A stretch of DNA of 64,000 nt, from the NCBI GenBank assembly GCA_040757595.1, contig JBFLWP010000002.1, positions 62,001 through 126,000 of the forward strand. Direction: 5' to 3'. Position 1 is the stretch's first letter, and the number at the start of each line of letters is the position of its first letter. This document shows positions 33,624-43,287 of this stretch, piece by piece. The position numbers and the translations under genes are program-made. The notes beneath the pieces are model-generated. The model had not been told where the DNA came from. It did not search any database and saw only the letters and a program-made list of their open reading frames with translations. Source of the DNA: Nitrospirota bacterium (lineage in GTDB: Bacteria; Nitrospirota; Nitrospiria; Nitrospirales; Nitrospiraceae).

Positions 33624-34256
33624 GTGAGAGGGAATCCAACCGCCACGGACTGGAAGGGCCGGAGCCCCGTCAGCAGCGACGACCGGCGAGAGTTGCTGCG
33701 CATCGACGATCAGGTGATGCTGGAGTACTGGCTGAACGGGGAGACGGCCAGCGGGCACACGGGCGAGCCGGCCCAGGGCATCCAGGAAGCGATCAAGGCC
33801 TTCATCGCGAGGCCCACCTCGGACCTGCTGGCCCGCTCGCAGGGGAACGAGGCCGAAGCCCTCCTGGTCCCCTGGCTGATGAAGATTGATTGGGCGCTGG
33901 AGCTGGTGCTCCAGGCCGTGGCGCGTCTCAGCCCGGGGGGACTGGCGATCCCGCACTTGACCGACGTGAACATCAGCGGCGGGGGCATCTGCTTTGAAGC
34001 GACGCACCAGCTCAACCCGGGGGAATTGATCGAGCTGCGGATCATCCTCCCGCCCTTCACCCCCATCAGGACCCAGGCCGAGGTGGTGCGGGCCACCCCG
34101 AAGGGGACGCGCTGCACGGTGGCGGCCCGCTTCACCACGATTACGTCCGAGGATCGGGAGCGGCTAATCCGCCACATCATCAACCTGCAGGCCGAGCGCC
34201 TTCGCGCCAGGAACCGGAACGCCGCCTACCCAGGGATGAGGCCGGGGGACCCGTGA
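33624..34256 (+). CDS. PilZ domain protein
   Basis: The 210-residue protein has PilZ motifs split by a helical insertion: RELLR (RxxxR) near residue 22 and NISGGG (NxSxxG) near residue 115, with the following barrel strands (GELIELRIILP, RTQAEVVRATPKG). It is therefore a probable c-di-GMP receptor. GTG 33624 comes directly after the stop of the diguanylate cyclase gene, so producer and receptor are co-transcribed. The helical insert (about residues 40-95) is of unknown role. Confidence 0.85.
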   Translation: MRGNPTATDWKGRSPVSSDDRRELLRIDDQVMLEYWLNGETASGHTGEPAQGIQEAIKAFIARPTSDLLARSQGNEAEALLVPWLMKIDWALELVLQAVARLSPGGLAIPHLTDVNISGGGICFEATHQLNPGELIELRIILPPFTPIRTQAEVVRATPKGTRCTVAARFTTITSEDRERLIRHIINLQAERLRARNRNAAYPGMRPGDP

Positions 34257-34288
34257 GGCCGGCGACGACCGGAGGACCCGCCCCGCCC

Positions 34289-34315
34289 TCAAGTTTTCCC
34301 CCCTTCAACCGATAA
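34289..34315 (+). promoter_or_regulatory. Sigma-28 (FliA) type promoter
   Basis: TCAAGTTT (34289-34296), 11 bp, then ACCGATAA (34308-34315): one mismatch in each box to TAAAGTTT-N11-GCCGATAA. The ATG of the next gene is only 10 bp beyond the -10 box, so the transcript would be leaderless or nearly so. Confidence 0.75.
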
Positions 34316-34325
34316 CTGGGATGTC

Positions 34326-34592
34326 ATGAACAACACACTACCGACAACAACCGCGGCGATTCACGACGGCCCCCCGCACCAGGAATCCGACATCCTGACG
34401 GTCATCGAGGTGGCCCAGTTTCTCCGAGTCCCCAAGTCGACGGTCTACAAGCTGGCCCGGCTGGGCGAGCTGCCTGCGTCCAAGATCGGGAAGCACTGGC
34501 GCTTCCTCCGACGGGATATCCAGGAGTGGATGCACGACCGGTCGAGCCAGGGAATCGAGCACCCTCGCGCCGTCGCTTCAGGCGTCCGCTGA
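34326..34592 (+). CDS. Helix-turn-helix (excisionase/MerR-type) DNA-binding protein
   Basis: The 88-residue protein contains the compact winged helix of the BldC/excisionase family: LTVIEVAQFLRVPKSTVYKL, then LPASKIGKHWRFLRRDIQEW. Such single-domain proteins act as transcription factors or as recombination factors. Its place between a PilZ gene and cheR, under a sigma-28-type promoter, points to a flagellar transcription regulator rather than phage excision. Start ATG 34326 lies almost at the predicted transcription start. Confidence 0.82.
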   Translation: MNNTLPTTTAAIHDGPPHQESDILTVIEVAQFLRVPKSTVYKLARLGELPASKIGKHWRFLRRDIQEWMHDRSSQGIEHPRAVASGVR

Positions 34593-34686
34593 CCGCCGGC
34601 GGCGGCCCGACAGGTGAAACGACGTGAGCGGGCCGGCCCGGCGGCGTCCCCGCACGGCCAGTCCAGCGTCACAGCAGGTGTCATGC

Positions 34687-35514
34687 ATGGGGATGGAGTT
34701 GAACACGACGACCTTCAAAGAGATCAGGAACCTGATCTACGAGCAGACCGGCATCTTCTTTCAGGACAACAAACGATATGTCCTGGAGGGACGCCTGCTG
34801 GGCCGCCTCAAGGAGCGGAACTGCAGTTCGTACGAGGATTACTACAACCTGCTCCGATTCGACGCCTACAGGGATCGGGAGCTGACGACCCTCTACGACC
34901 TGGTCACCACCAACGAGACGTTCTTCTACCGAGACCTGCCCCAGTTGCAGGTCTTCACCGACGTGATCGTGCCGGCCGCCATGACCGCCAACGGGGGGAG
35001 CCAGCAATTGCGCATCTGGAGCGCGGCCTGCTCCACCGGCGACGAGCCGTACACGCTCGCGATCATGCTCCTGGAGCAACCGGCCCTCGCCAAGTGGACG
35101 ATCGAGATTCTGGGCAGCGACATCAGCGAGGCGAACCTGGCCGCCGCGCGCCGTGGGATCTACGGCCGGTACGCCGTGCGCAACGTCCCTCCGGCTCTCC
35201 TGAGGAAGTACTTCCGGGAAGAGGGCGGGCAGTACGCGATCGCGGAGCCCGTCAAACGGTTGGTGAAGTTCATCAACCTCAACCTGTACGACGCCGCGCG
35301 GATGAAGCTGATCCGCGGCATGGACGTGATCTTCTGCCGGAACTGCCTGATTTACTTCGACGACAAAGCCAGGCGAAAGATCGTCAAGGAGTTTCATGAC
35401 TGCCTCAGACCGGGCGGGCACCTCGTCATCGGGTTCTCCGAGACGCTGCACCGCGTGTCCGACTGTTTCAAGCTTATCCAGGGGCACCGGTCGGTGGTCT
35501 ACCAGAGGGTCTGA
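34687..35514 (+). CDS. cheR: Chemotaxis protein methyltransferase CheR
   Basis: The 275-residue protein has a CheR N-terminal helical domain and the SAM-binding domain with [19 protein letters not shown], then [20 protein letters not shown] and [15 protein letters not shown], all CheR hallmarks. It methylates glutamates of the chemoreceptors encoded downstream. Start is ATG 34687 or ATG 34693; upstream in-frame sequence has no homology. Confidence 0.95.
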   Translation: MGMELNTTTFKEIRNLIYEQTGIFFQDNKRYVLEGRLLGRLKERNCSSYEDYYNLLRFDAYRDRELTTLYDLVTTNETFFYRDLPQLQVFTDVIVPAAMTANGGSQQLRIWSAACSTGDEPYTLAIMLLEQPALAKWTIEILGSDISEANLAAARRGIYGRYAVRNVPPALLRKYFREEGGQYAIAEPVKRLVKFINLNLYDAARMKLIRGMDVIFCRNCLIYFDDKARRKIVKEFHDCLRPGGHLVIGFSETLHRVSDCFKLIQGHRSVVYQRV

Positions 35515-35519
35515 GAGAC

Positions 35520-35545
35520 CCGCCCGCGATCCGGAGAGCGGGCGG
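35520..35545 (+). other. Stem-loop between cheR and cheY
   Basis: CCGCCCGC (35520-35527) pairs with GCGGGCGG (35538-35545) around a 10-base loop. No T run. It lies just after the cheR stop and may tune the cheR:cheY ratio through RNA processing or stability. Confidence 0.4.
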
Positions 35546-35573
35546 CATATCACGTCAGAAGGAGGGATGGGCA

Positions 35574-35954
35574 ATGCCGGCTGATCTGACCATGAAAGTG
35601 ATGGTCGTGGACGACATGTCCACGATGCGGCGCATCGTCAAGAACATCCTCAAGCAGCTCGGGTACGCGAACATCGAGGAGGCCGAGAACGGCAAGGAGG
35701 CCCTGGACAAGCTCAAAGGCGAATCCTTCGGGCTGGTCGTCTCGGACTGGAACATGCCCGTGATGACCGGGATTGACATGCTCCGCGCGATCCGAGCCGA
35801 CGAGTCGCTGAAGCACATTCCGGTCCTGATGGTCACCGCCGAAGCGCAGAAAGAAAACATCGTCGAGGCGGTGCAGGCCGGCGTCAGCAACTATATCGTG
35901 AAGCCGTTCACCGCCGAGTCGCTCCAGGAGAAGCTGAACAAGATCTTCAACTGA
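35574..35954 (+). CDS. cheY: Chemotaxis response regulator CheY
   Basis: A 126-residue stand-alone receiver: acidic pair in [12 protein letters not shown], phospho-acceptor Asp in [11 protein letters not shown], Thr in MVTAEA and Lys in VKPFTAESL. This is the CheY that carries the signal from CheA to the flagellar switch. AAGGAGGG precedes ATG 35574. cheZ follows at 36010. Confidence 0.95.
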   Translation: MPADLTMKVMVVDDMSTMRRIVKNILKQLGYANIEEAENGKEALDKLKGESFGLVVSDWNMPVMTGIDMLRAIRADESLKHIPVLMVTAEAQKENIVEAVQAGVSNYIVKPFTAESLQEKLNKIFN

Positions 35955-36009
35955 TGGGCGTCAGGCGGTTTCCCAAGGAGAACGGGTTGTCGGTTGAAAG
36001 GAGGCTGTT

Positions 36010-36600
36010 GTGAGCGATCTGGACCAGGGGCTTTTCCACCGCATCGTCGAGGTCAGCCGGTACATCGACGAGACGGTTCAGAAGCTTTCCAAACTCGACA
36101 TGCCCGCCCAGATGTCGGCCGGGCAGTTGCCCCAGGCCTCGAAGCACCTCTCCGACCTGATCCGGATGACCGAGGAGGGCACGCACCGGGTCATGGAGCT
36201 GGCCGAGGAGATCCAGGGCACCCACGCCAGCGTCGCGACGGCGCTCGATGCGCTTGGGAGCGCGCTCGCCGGCGCCAAGCGCGGCAAGGGCTACGTCGAG
36301 CAGGTCGGAAAGATCAAAGACATGCTCGTACAGGACGACAAGCGGCTCCTCGACATCATGACCGCGCTGTCGTTCCAGGATCTGGCCGGTCAGCGCATCA
36401 AGAAGATCATGACGATTCTGGACGACGTCCAACGCCGGCTGCTGGAAATGGTCGTCGTGTTCGGGGGGTATCAAACCGGACCGGGGCAACGGGGGACGAC
36501 GTCCGCCGACGAAATGCTGCGGCAGCTCGACGCATCCAAGACAAGCGCCCAGAACCAGGATCTCGTGGACCAGATACTCGGTCAATTCGGACGTCACTAG
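36010..36600 (+). CDS. cheZ: CheY-P phosphatase CheZ
   Basis: The 196-residue, largely helical protein has the CheZ signature with the catalytic Gln/Asp region ALSFQDLAGQRIKKIM and a C-terminal tail (DLVDQILGQFG) that serves as CheY-binding helix in relatives. It dephosphorylates CheY-P. GTG start 36010 behind GAAAGGAGG. It lies between cheY and cheA. Confidence 0.92.
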   Translation: MSDLDQGLFHRIVEVSRYIDETVQKLSKLDMPAQMSAGQLPQASKHLSDLIRMTEEGTHRVMELAEEIQGTHASVATALDALGSALAGAKRGKGYVEQVGKIKDMLVQDDKRLLDIMTALSFQDLAGQRIKKIMTILDDVQRRLLEMVVVFGGYQTGPGQRGTTSADEMLRQLDASKTSAQNQDLVDQILGQFGRH

Positions 36601-36629
36601 TCTTGAGGCGTCCGGCTGGAGGCACGGCC

Positions 36630-38504
36630 ATGAACGATGAAATGGCGGAAATCCGCAACGACTTCCTGGCGGAAGCCCAGGAGATGATCGAACTGCTCGA
36701 TCAGCGCTTCATCAGCCTGGAGGCGGATCCGACCAACACCGACTTGCTGAACGAAATCTTCCGGGCGATGCACAGCATGAAGGGGTCGGCCGGCTTCCTC
36801 GGGTTCGCCCGGCTCGTGGACGTGACCCATCGGGCCGAGAACATCCTGAACAAGCTGCGTCAGGGCGACATGGCGGTGACGCCAGAAGTGATCACCGTGA
36901 TCCTCGAGGCGGTCGACGTCGTCAAGCTCCTCATGCAGGACATCCGGGAGTCCGGCACCGACGAGCACACCGAAACCGAGGCCATGTCCCAGAAGCTGGA
37001 TCAAGTGCTGGCCGGACGGCCGGCGGGCGGCGCCCAGGCGCACGCGCCGGCGGAGCCGGCTCAGCCCGCACCCGCTTCCGAGGCCCCGGCAGAGTCCGAG
37101 CCCGTCCCTTCCAAGTTGGGGGAAATTCTCATCAACGAAGGGGCGGTCACCAAGGAGCAGGTCATCGAGGCGCTGGATCGGCAGGAGCGCAAACCGCCCC
37201 TGGGGGAGATCCTGGTCCAGTCGGCGGCCATCACCGAGAGAACGCTCGAAGCCGCGCTGCAGAAGCAGGAGAAGCAGGGCAAGCCGGCCAAAGGGGAGGA
37301 GGACCAGACCGTCAGGGTGGAGACGCGCCGGTTGGATTCCGTGATGAACCTGGTCGGCGAGCTCGTGCTGGGCCGGAATCGCCTGATGAAGATCGGGACC
37401 GGCATCGAGCAGGCCCACGAAAACGATCCGCTCGTCCGGGAGCTGGGCGAAACCCTCGCGCAGCTCAACCTGGTGACGACCGACCTCCAGTTGGCCGTGA
37501 TGAAGACCCGCATGCTGCCGATCCGGAAAGTGCTGGGAAAATTCCCGCGCATGGTGCGCGACCTGTCGCAGAAACTCGGCAAACAGGTTCGGCTGGAGGT
37601 GCAGGGCGAGGACACGGAACTCGACAAGTCGGTCGCGGACGAAATCGGCGATCCGCTCGTCCACCTCGTGCGGAACGCGGTGGACCACGGGATCGAATCG
37701 GTGGCCGACCGCCACAAGTCCGGCAAACCGGTGGAAGGCGTCGTGCGCCTGGTGGCCTGTCAGGAAGGCAACAGCATCGTGATCCGGATCGAAGACGACG
37801 GACGCGGGCTGCAGATCGAGAAGATCAAGGCCAAGGCCCAGTCCAAGGGACTCGTGTCGCCGGCCGAACTCGCCGTCATGGAGCCCAAGGAGATCATGAA
37901 CCTGATCTTCTTGCCCGGCTTCAGCACGGCCGACCAGGTCACCGACGTCTCGGGACGGGGCGTCGGCATGGACGTCGTCCGTACCAACATCCGGCGCATC
38001 AACGGCACGGTGGAAATCGAGTCGCAACCCGGGAAGGGCAGCGTGATCACGATCAAGCTGCCGCTCACGATCGCGATCATCCAGGCCCTGCTCGTCGAGG
38101 TCGAGCGGGCCACGTTCGCGATCCCGCTCGGGTCGGTCATCGAGGCCGTCAAGATCACGAGGTCGGACATCAAGGCGATCAACGGGCGCGAGGTCTTGAA
38201 CCTGCGCGAGCGCGTGCTGCCGCTGTTCCGCCTGGCCGAGGAGTTCTGCATCCCGTCGGACAATCAGCAGGAAATTTTCTACGTCGTGGTGGCGGGTCTG
38301 GGCGACAAGCAGGTGGGCGTGATCGTGGACCGGCTCCGCTCCCAGGAGGAGGTCGTGATCAAGTCGATGGGGGACTACATGGCCGAGATCAAGGGGATCG
38401 CCGGCGCGACGATCACCGGGGAAGGCAAGGTAGTTCTGATCCTGGACATCGCGGAGCTGGTGGAGAGCGCCAGAATGGGATGGGCGGCCGGGGCGACCGC
38501 ATGA
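36630..38504 (+). CDS. cheA: Chemotaxis histidine kinase CheA with MshEN-like repeats in the linker
   Basis: The 624-residue kinase has the P1 phospho-His at residue 48 (AMHSMKGSAGF), then a Pro/Ala-rich linker. In place of a typical P2 come two tandem segments, LGEILINEGAVTKEQVIEAL (163-182) and LGEILVQSAAITERTLEAAL (191-210), of the MshEN/GspE-N type. P3 dimerisation, the P4 kinase (VRNAVDHGIE, DDGRGL, GRGVGMDVV) and P5 CheW-like domain follow. MshEN motifs bind c-di-GMP in some ATPases, so this CheA may sense it. Start ATG 36630. Confidence 0.94.
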   Translation: MNDEMAEIRNDFLAEAQEMIELLDQRFISLEADPTNTDLLNEIFRAMHSMKGSAGFLGFARLVDVTHRAENILNKLRQGDMAVTPEVITVILEAVDVVKLLMQDIRESGTDEHTETEAMSQKLDQVLAGRPAGGAQAHAPAEPAQPAPASEAPAESEPVPSKLGEILINEGAVTKEQVIEALDRQERKPPLGEILVQSAAITERTLEAALQKQEKQGKPAKGEEDQTVRVETRRLDSVMNLVGELVLGRNRLMKIGTGIEQAHENDPLVRELGETLAQLNLVTTDLQLAVMKTRMLPIRKVLGKFPRMVRDLSQKLGKQVRLEVQGEDTELDKSVADEIGDPLVHLVRNAVDHGIESVADRHKSGKPVEGVVRLVACQEGNSIVIRIEDDGRGLQIEKIKAKAQSKGLVSPAELAVMEPKEIMNLIFLPGFSTADQVTDVSGRGVGMDVVRTNIRRINGTVEIESQPGKGSVITIKLPLTIAIIQALLVEVERATFAIPLGSVIEAVKITRSDIKAINGREVLNLRERVLPLFRLAEEFCIPSDNQQEIFYVVVAGLGDKQVGVIVDRLRSQEEVVIKSMGDYMAEIKGIAGATITGEGKVVLILDIAELVESARMGWAAGATA

Positions 38505-38544
38505 GCCGTGAAACGTGACGCGTAAACAGTTAGCGGAGGCCAAG

Positions 38545-39486
38545 ATGTCGACCTTGATCAAGGAAGTGGATGCGCGGACCAGGCTCGCCGGGGCCAACCA
38601 GATGGAGTTGCTCCTGTTCCACATCGGGACCGACGAGGTCTTCGGGATCAACGTCTTCAAGGTCCGCGAGGTCATGAAGCTGCCGACGCTGACCCGGGTG
38701 CCCGAGGCCGACCCCCGCATCGAAGGGGTGGCCAACATCCGGGGGACGACCGTGCCGGTCGTCGGCCTGAAGCAGATGCTGGGGATCGGGGAGATCGAAG
38801 CTTCCCAGGCAGGGGGGAGCGGGAACCTGATCATCACCGAATACAACATGAGCCTGCAGGCGTTCCACGTGGCGGGGGTGGACCGCATCCTGCGCATCTC
38901 CTGGTCGCAGGTCAAGCCGCCTCCGGCCCTCGTCCGGGATTCGGCCAAGGGGGGCGCCGTGACCGCCGTCACGATGCTTGACGACGGGCGCATGGTGCTC
39001 ATTTTGGACGTCGAGAAGGTTCTGGCGGACATCTCCCCCAGGTCCGACGACGAAGTGTTCGCGGGAGTCCAGGTCGAGACCGGATTGAAAACCAAGCGCG
39101 TGCTCTTCGCGGACGATTCGCTGGTCGCGCGGACCCAGATCCGCAAGACGCTCGAGCGATTGGGCATGGACTACCTCCAGGCCACCACCGGGCGCGAGGC
39201 GTGGGAGCAGCTCCAGGCGCTGGCGGAGAAGGCCTCGATGGAGGGCCGGGCGATCCGGGACGAAGTCCAGTTGGTGTTGAGCGACATCGAGATGCCCGAC
39301 ATGGACGGATTCACCCTCACGAGACAGATCCGGTCGGACCCGAGGTTTGCCAACGTTCCCGTCGTCCTCCATTCGTCCCTCACGGGCACCTGCAACGTCC
39401 AGAAGGGGAAGGGAGTCGGCGCGACCGACTACGTGACCAAGTTCGACCCCAAGGTCCTGCGGGAGACGATCCTGCGCTACTGTTGA
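38545..39486 (+). CDS. cheV: CheV: CheW-like coupling domain fused to a receiver
   Basis: The 313-residue protein has a CheW domain (ELLLFHIGTDEVFGINVFKV, PEADPRIEGVANIRGT) followed by a receiver with DDS near residue 190 and phospho-Asp in LVLSDIEMPDMDG. CheV couples receptors to CheA and helps adaptation. ATG 38545 preferred; the in-frame upstream codons come from a short heptamer-like stretch (GTGAAAC, GTGACGC) after cheA. Confidence 0.93.
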   Translation: MSTLIKEVDARTRLAGANQMELLLFHIGTDEVFGINVFKVREVMKLPTLTRVPEADPRIEGVANIRGTTVPVVGLKQMLGIGEIEASQAGGSGNLIITEYNMSLQAFHVAGVDRILRISWSQVKPPPALVRDSAKGGAVTAVTMLDDGRMVLILDVEKVLADISPRSDDEVFAGVQVETGLKTKRVLFADDSLVARTQIRKTLERLGMDYLQATTGREAWEQLQALAEKASMEGRAIRDEVQLVLSDIEMPDMDGFTLTRQIRSDPRFANVPVVLHSSLTGTCNVQKGKGVGATDYVTKFDPKVLRETILRYC

Positions 39487-39507
39487 GCGACGGAAGGAGC
39501 CGCCATC

Positions 39508-40572
39508 GTGGGTACGGCAGCACCGATCAGAGTCCTGGTCGTGGACGACTCGGCGTTCATGCGGAAGGCCATCTGCAGCATGCTGGCCAGCGACCCGCGG
39601 CTCGCCGTCGTCGAAACGGCGCGCAACGGAGAGGAGGCCATCCAAAAGGTGGCCGAGCTCCATCCCGACGTCATGACGCTCGACGTGGAGATGCCGGGCA
39701 TGAACGGGCTGGAAGCGCTCCGGAAGATCATGGAGATCCGGCCGCTCCCCGTCATCATGGTCAGCTCTCTGACCGAGGAGGGGGCACAGGAGACGCTCAC
39801 CGCGCTCGATCTGGGGGCCGTGGACTACATCTCGAAGCAACTGGACGGAGTCTCGACGAACATCACCGCAATCCAGCAGGAATTGATCGGGAAAGTGATT
39901 GCGGCCGCCGGAACGGCGGGAAAGATCAGTCGGCCCCGGAACGGCGTCCTGCGCAGCGTCCCGCCGCTCGCGCTCAGCGCGGCGACCGTGAATGCCACGC
40001 GGGGCTCCAAAGTCGTGGCGATCGGATGCTCCACCGGAGGACCCAAAGCGCTCCAGGAGCTCCTGCCCCGGTTTCCCAAGGACTTTCCCGCCGGGGTCCT
40101 GATCGTGCAGCACATGCCGAAATACTTCACGAAGCCTTTTGCAGAGCGGATGAACCAGCTCTGCCAGGTCGAGGTGCGGGAGGCGGCGGACGGCGACTTG
40201 GTCACGAGCGGCGTGGCCCTGGTCGCACCGGGCGGGCTGCAGATGCGCGTGGCGCGGAAAGGGGCGCTCGAGGTGGAAGTGAAGCTCTCCCCCAACGTCG
40301 AAGGATTGCTCCACACCCCCTCGGTGGACATCTTGATGCAATCGGTGGCCGAGGTCTATCCCGGTCGCGGAATCGGGGTGATCCTGACCGGCATGGGCCA
40401 CGACGGCCTGGAGGGGATGAAGGCCATCAAGCGGGCCAACGGGAGGACGGTGGCCCAGGACGAGGCGAGTTGCGTGGTCTACGGAATGCCCAAGGCGGTC
40501 GTGGACGGCGGGTACGCCGACAAGGTCGTCCCGCTGCCCCACATCGCCGGCGAAATCGTGAACATGATCTGA
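39508..40572 (+). CDS. cheB: Chemotaxis methylesterase/deamidase CheB
   Basis: The 354-residue protein has an N-terminal receiver ([14 protein letters not shown], phospho-Asp in [12 protein letters not shown]) and a C-terminal methylesterase with nucleophile Ser in [12 protein letters not shown], His in [16 protein letters not shown] and Asp in [11 protein letters not shown]. It removes the methyl groups added by CheR. GTG 39508, 21 bp after cheV. Confidence 0.95.
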   Translation: MGTAAPIRVLVVDDSAFMRKAICSMLASDPRLAVVETARNGEEAIQKVAELHPDVMTLDVEMPGMNGLEALRKIMEIRPLPVIMVSSLTEEGAQETLTALDLGAVDYISKQLDGVSTNITAIQQELIGKVIAAAGTAGKISRPRNGVLRSVPPLALSAATVNATRGSKVVAIGCSTGGPKALQELLPRFPKDFPAGVLIVQHMPKYFTKPFAERMNQLCQVEVREAADGDLVTSGVALVAPGGLQMRVARKGALEVEVKLSPNVEGLLHTPSVDILMQSVAEVYPGRGIGVILTGMGHDGLEGMKAIKRANGRTVAQDEASCVVYGMPKAVVDGGYADKVVPLPHIAGEIVNMI

Positions 40573-40654
40573 GCCAACGTCAACGCGCATTCAACCAGGC
40601 AAGGGTGCCGGCGGGACACGCGCCGAGCCTGTTTTACTCACGGAGGAGGAGCGT

Positions 40655-42376
40655 ATGTGGTCTCAGTTGAACAAGATGCGAATCGGGCCCAAGTTTCTGC
40701 TGATGGTCGTCGCCAGCGCGGCGATCGTGACCGGGGCCGGGCTGTACTTCGTGTACCAGCAGGAACAGGGCAAGATCATGATGATGCTCGAAGGCCGGGC
40801 CAAGGTCATCCAGGCCCAGGTCGAGGTCACCCGGGCCTACATCGCGAAGAACTACGTGGCGAAGATCAAAGGCTCGAAAGTCGGCGCCGACATCGTCGTC
40901 ACCAAGGATCACCTGGAGAACGCCCAGGCCATTCCGCTCCCGGCCACGGCCACGAGAGAGATCAGCGAGGAACTGGGGCAGAAGGGGATCTTCGTCGCGC
41001 GGCTGGTCAGCGCCACGCCGCTGAACCCCGCCAACTTGCCGAAAGACGCCTTCGAAGCCGACGCCGTCAAGGCGATCATGGGCGGGGCCGATTCCTACGA
41101 GAGGACCGAGGAGTCCGGCGACAAGCTGACGTTCCGCCGGGCGACCGCGGACAAGGCGACGATCGCGGCCTGCATCGGCTGCCACCAGGGCAAGCAACTC
41201 GGCGACGTGCTGGGCGTGCTGTCGATTTCGCTGCCCGTGAACGACATCAAGGCCGCCTCCAACGCGTCCATGCAGCGGACGAGCCTGACGATCGTGGCTG
41301 TGGTCCTGGCCACGCTCCTCACCATTTACGTGCTGCTCAGGATCCTGATCATCAGACCGCTGGCGGCCATGACCTCGATCTCCCGCGACATCGCCGAAGG
41401 GGAGGGCGACCTGACCAAGCGGGTGCCGGTGAACGGACGGGACGAGATCGCGGAGCTCGGCGGCTGGTTCAACGTCTTCATCGAAAAGCTGCAGGCGATG
41501 ATCGGGAAGGTGGCGCACGTGACCGACAAGGTGGCCTCGGCGTCGGTGGAGCTCTCCGCGACGGCGGAGCAGATGGCCAAGGGCGCCGACAGCCTGACCT
41601 CCCGGACCGCCCAGACCGCGACCGCGGTCGAGGAGATGAACGCGACGGTGGGGGAGGTGGCGCAGAACTCCGGCAAGGCGGCCACGATGGCGCAGGAGAC
41701 CGTGCAGACGGCCAAGACGGGCCGCGAGGTGGTCGGCGAGACCATTTCGGGCATGCAGCAGATCTCCGAGGCGGTGACGCAGTCGGCCTCCATCATCTCG
41801 GCGCTCGGGAAGTCCTCGGACCAGATCGGCGAGATCGTGCGGGTGATCGAGGACATCGCGGACCAGACCAACCTGCTGGCCCTGAACGCCGCGATCGAGG
41901 CGGCCCGGGCCGGGGAGCAGGGCCGCGGGTTCGCGGTGGTGGCCGACGAGGTCCGCAAGCTGGCCGAGCGGACGACGAAGGCGACCAAGGAAATCGGGGA
42001 CATGATCCGCCAGATCCAGCAGGACACGAAGGGGGCGGTGGCCTCGATGGAGGAGGGGACGCAGAAGGTGGTGGGCGGCGTCTCGTTGGTGAACAAGACC
42101 GGCGAGGCGCTGGCGACGATTGCGGAGCGGGTGACGCAGACTGCGGACATGATCCGGCAGATCGCGGTGGCGGCGGAGGAGCAGTCGGTGGCGACCCAGC
42201 AGATCTCCGGTGACCTGGAGACGGTGGCGAAGGTCTCGAAGGAATCCGCGAGCGGGGCGGCGGAGTCGGCCAAGGCCAGCCACGACCTGAGCCTGCTCGC
42301 CACCGAGTTGCAAAACATCGTGGGCGGGTTCAAGATTGCTTCCGCCGAAAGGAAAGGCGGGGGCCCGAGATACTAA
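40655..42376 (+). CDS. Methyl-accepting chemotaxis protein with c-type heme sensor domain
   Basis: The 573-residue receptor has a membrane segment (about 13-34), a periplasmic DUF3365/Tll0287-like domain with CIGCH at residues 173-177, a second membrane segment (about 208-232), HAMP ([20 protein letters not shown]) and a long signalling domain with the conserved hairpin tip [13 protein letters not shown]. CxxCH predicts covalent heme c, so it likely senses redox state, oxygen or nitric oxide. Its last 851 bp (41486-42336) are identical to those of the second receptor. GGAGGAGG precedes ATG 40655. A soluble heme protein of the same family follows. Confidence 0.92.
   Translation: MWSQLNKMRIGPKFLLMVVASAAIVTGAGLYFVYQQEQGKIMMMLEGRAKVIQAQVEVTRAYIAKNYVAKIKGSKVGADIVVTKDHLENAQAIPLPATATREISEELGQKGIFVARLVSATPLNPANLPKDAFEADAVKAIMGGADSYERTEESGDKLTFRRATADKATIAACIGCHQGKQLGDVLGVLSISLPVNDIKAASNASMQRTSLTIVAVVLATLLTIYVLLRILIIRPLAAMTSISRDIAEGEGDLTKRVPVNGRDEIAELGGWFNVFIEKLQAMIGKVAHVTDKVASASVELSATAEQMAKGADSLTSRTAQTATAVEEMNATVGEVAQNSGKAATMAQETVQTAKTGREVVGETISGMQQISEAVTQSASIISALGKSSDQIGEIVRVIEDIADQTNLLALNAAIEAARAGEQGRGFAVVADEVRKLAERTTKATKEIGDMIRQIQQDTKGAVASMEEGTQKVVGGVSLVNKTGEALATIAERVTQTADMIRQIAVAAEEQSVATQQISGDLETVAKVSKESASGAAESAKASHDLSLLATELQNIVGGFKIASAERKGGGPRY
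41486..42336 (+). repeat. Direct repeat, copy 1 (MCP signalling domain)
   Basis: 851 bp identical by eye to 44026-44876, offset exactly 2540 bp, including synonymous positions. It covers the whole cytoplasmic signalling domain of both chemoreceptors and ends abruptly on both sides. Confidence 0.9.
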
Positions 42377-42463
42377 GCTTCTATCAGGGCCTCAACACGC
42401 GCGTTGCAGGGCAGGAGGGGCGCAACGGGAATCGGCTCGATTCCCACAACCAGGGAGGGTGCC

Positions 42464-43180
42464 ATGAAGACTGTGCGAGTGGTGCATTACGTGATCGGCC
42501 TCGTCGCGGGAGGGCTGCTGTCGTTCGCACTGCCGGCCTATGCGGGGGACGAAGCCAAGACCGCCGAGATGCTCGTCAAGGTGCTGAAGGCCGGACGCGC
42601 GGTCGTCTCGGACCACCAGCAAACGATCAACGACGCCGGCAAGGGCGACAAGGGCTTCACGCCCGACTACTTCGAGAAGAAGTGGGCGGAGAAGTACAAG
42701 GAGATGAACAAGAGCGACATGCCGAAGTCTCCGGCCGTGGCCGCCCTCGTGGATGCCGGCAAGCAGGTCGTCGGGGAGTCGCAGGCGCTCATCAACAAGC
42801 AGGGCATGGGCTTCAAGGGATTCCTCCCGGCCCTCTGGGGCCGAAAGGCAGGGGAGAAGTTCGGGCAGAAAACCGGGATCCGGCTGAAGCAGACCGCCAC
42901 CCAGTACCGGTTCGCCGGCAACAAGCCGGACGACTTTGAGGCCGAGGTCCTGAAACAGTTCTCCGATCCCGGCTATCCCAAGGGCAAGGAGGTCGTCAAG
43001 ACCGCCTCGGTCGGCGGGCAACAGGCGCTCCGATACATGGCGCCGGAGTACGCGGCCAAGTCCTGCCTCGCCTGCCACGGCGAGCCGAAGGGCGACAAGG
43101 ACATCACCGGCATGAAGAAGGAAGGGTACAAGGAAGGAGACCTCGCCGGAGCCATCAGCGTGGTCGTGCCGATCAAATAA
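42464..43180 (+). CDS. Periplasmic c-type heme protein, DUF3365/Tll0287-like
   Basis: The 238-residue protein starts with a signal peptide (hydrophobic 9-26, AYA cut site near residue 27) and has one CLACH heme c site at 201-205 near a MAPEY(A) segment, the layout of soluble DUF3365 proteins. No membrane anchor besides the signal. It shares its sensor family with the preceding heme receptor and could feed signals to either receptor. GGGAGGG precedes ATG 42464. A GGGAATCG/CGATTCCC stem-loop (42427-42445) lies just upstream. Confidence 0.88.
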   Translation: MKTVRVVHYVIGLVAGGLLSFALPAYAGDEAKTAEMLVKVLKAGRAVVSDHQQTINDAGKGDKGFTPDYFEKKWAEKYKEMNKSDMPKSPAVAALVDAGKQVVGESQALINKQGMGFKGFLPALWGRKAGEKFGQKTGIRLKQTATQYRFAGNKPDDFEAEVLKQFSDPGYPKGKEVVKTASVGGQQALRYMAPEYAAKSCLACHGEPKGDKDITGMKKEGYKEGDLAGAISVVVPIK

Positions 43181-43234
43181 AGGCCGGCACGAGGCGGAGG
43201 CGCTGGGCAGGCGCGGGGTCATAGACGCCGAGGT

Positions 43235-43263
43235 TTTGGGGAAGAGCGCGGCTCTTCCCCAAA
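43235..43263 (+). other. Perfect 13-bp stem-loop before the second MCP
   Basis: TTTGGGGAAGAGC (43235-43247) pairs perfectly with GCTCTTCCCCAAA (43251-43263) around GCG. No T run follows, so it is more likely an mRNA-stability or processing element than a terminator. It separates the heme protein gene from the next receptor gene. Confidence 0.6.
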
Positions 43264-43287
43264 GCTCCGCGCAGGGAGGGACCAGTC

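Noticed and set aside
36597-39167. 856-codon minus-strand open frame opposite cheA and cheV
   Set aside because: Shadow of conserved plus-strand genes.
40634-42313. Long minus-strand open frame with a near-identical partner at 43492-44973
   Set aside because: The similarity is the 851-bp MCP repeat read backwards; not a gene family.
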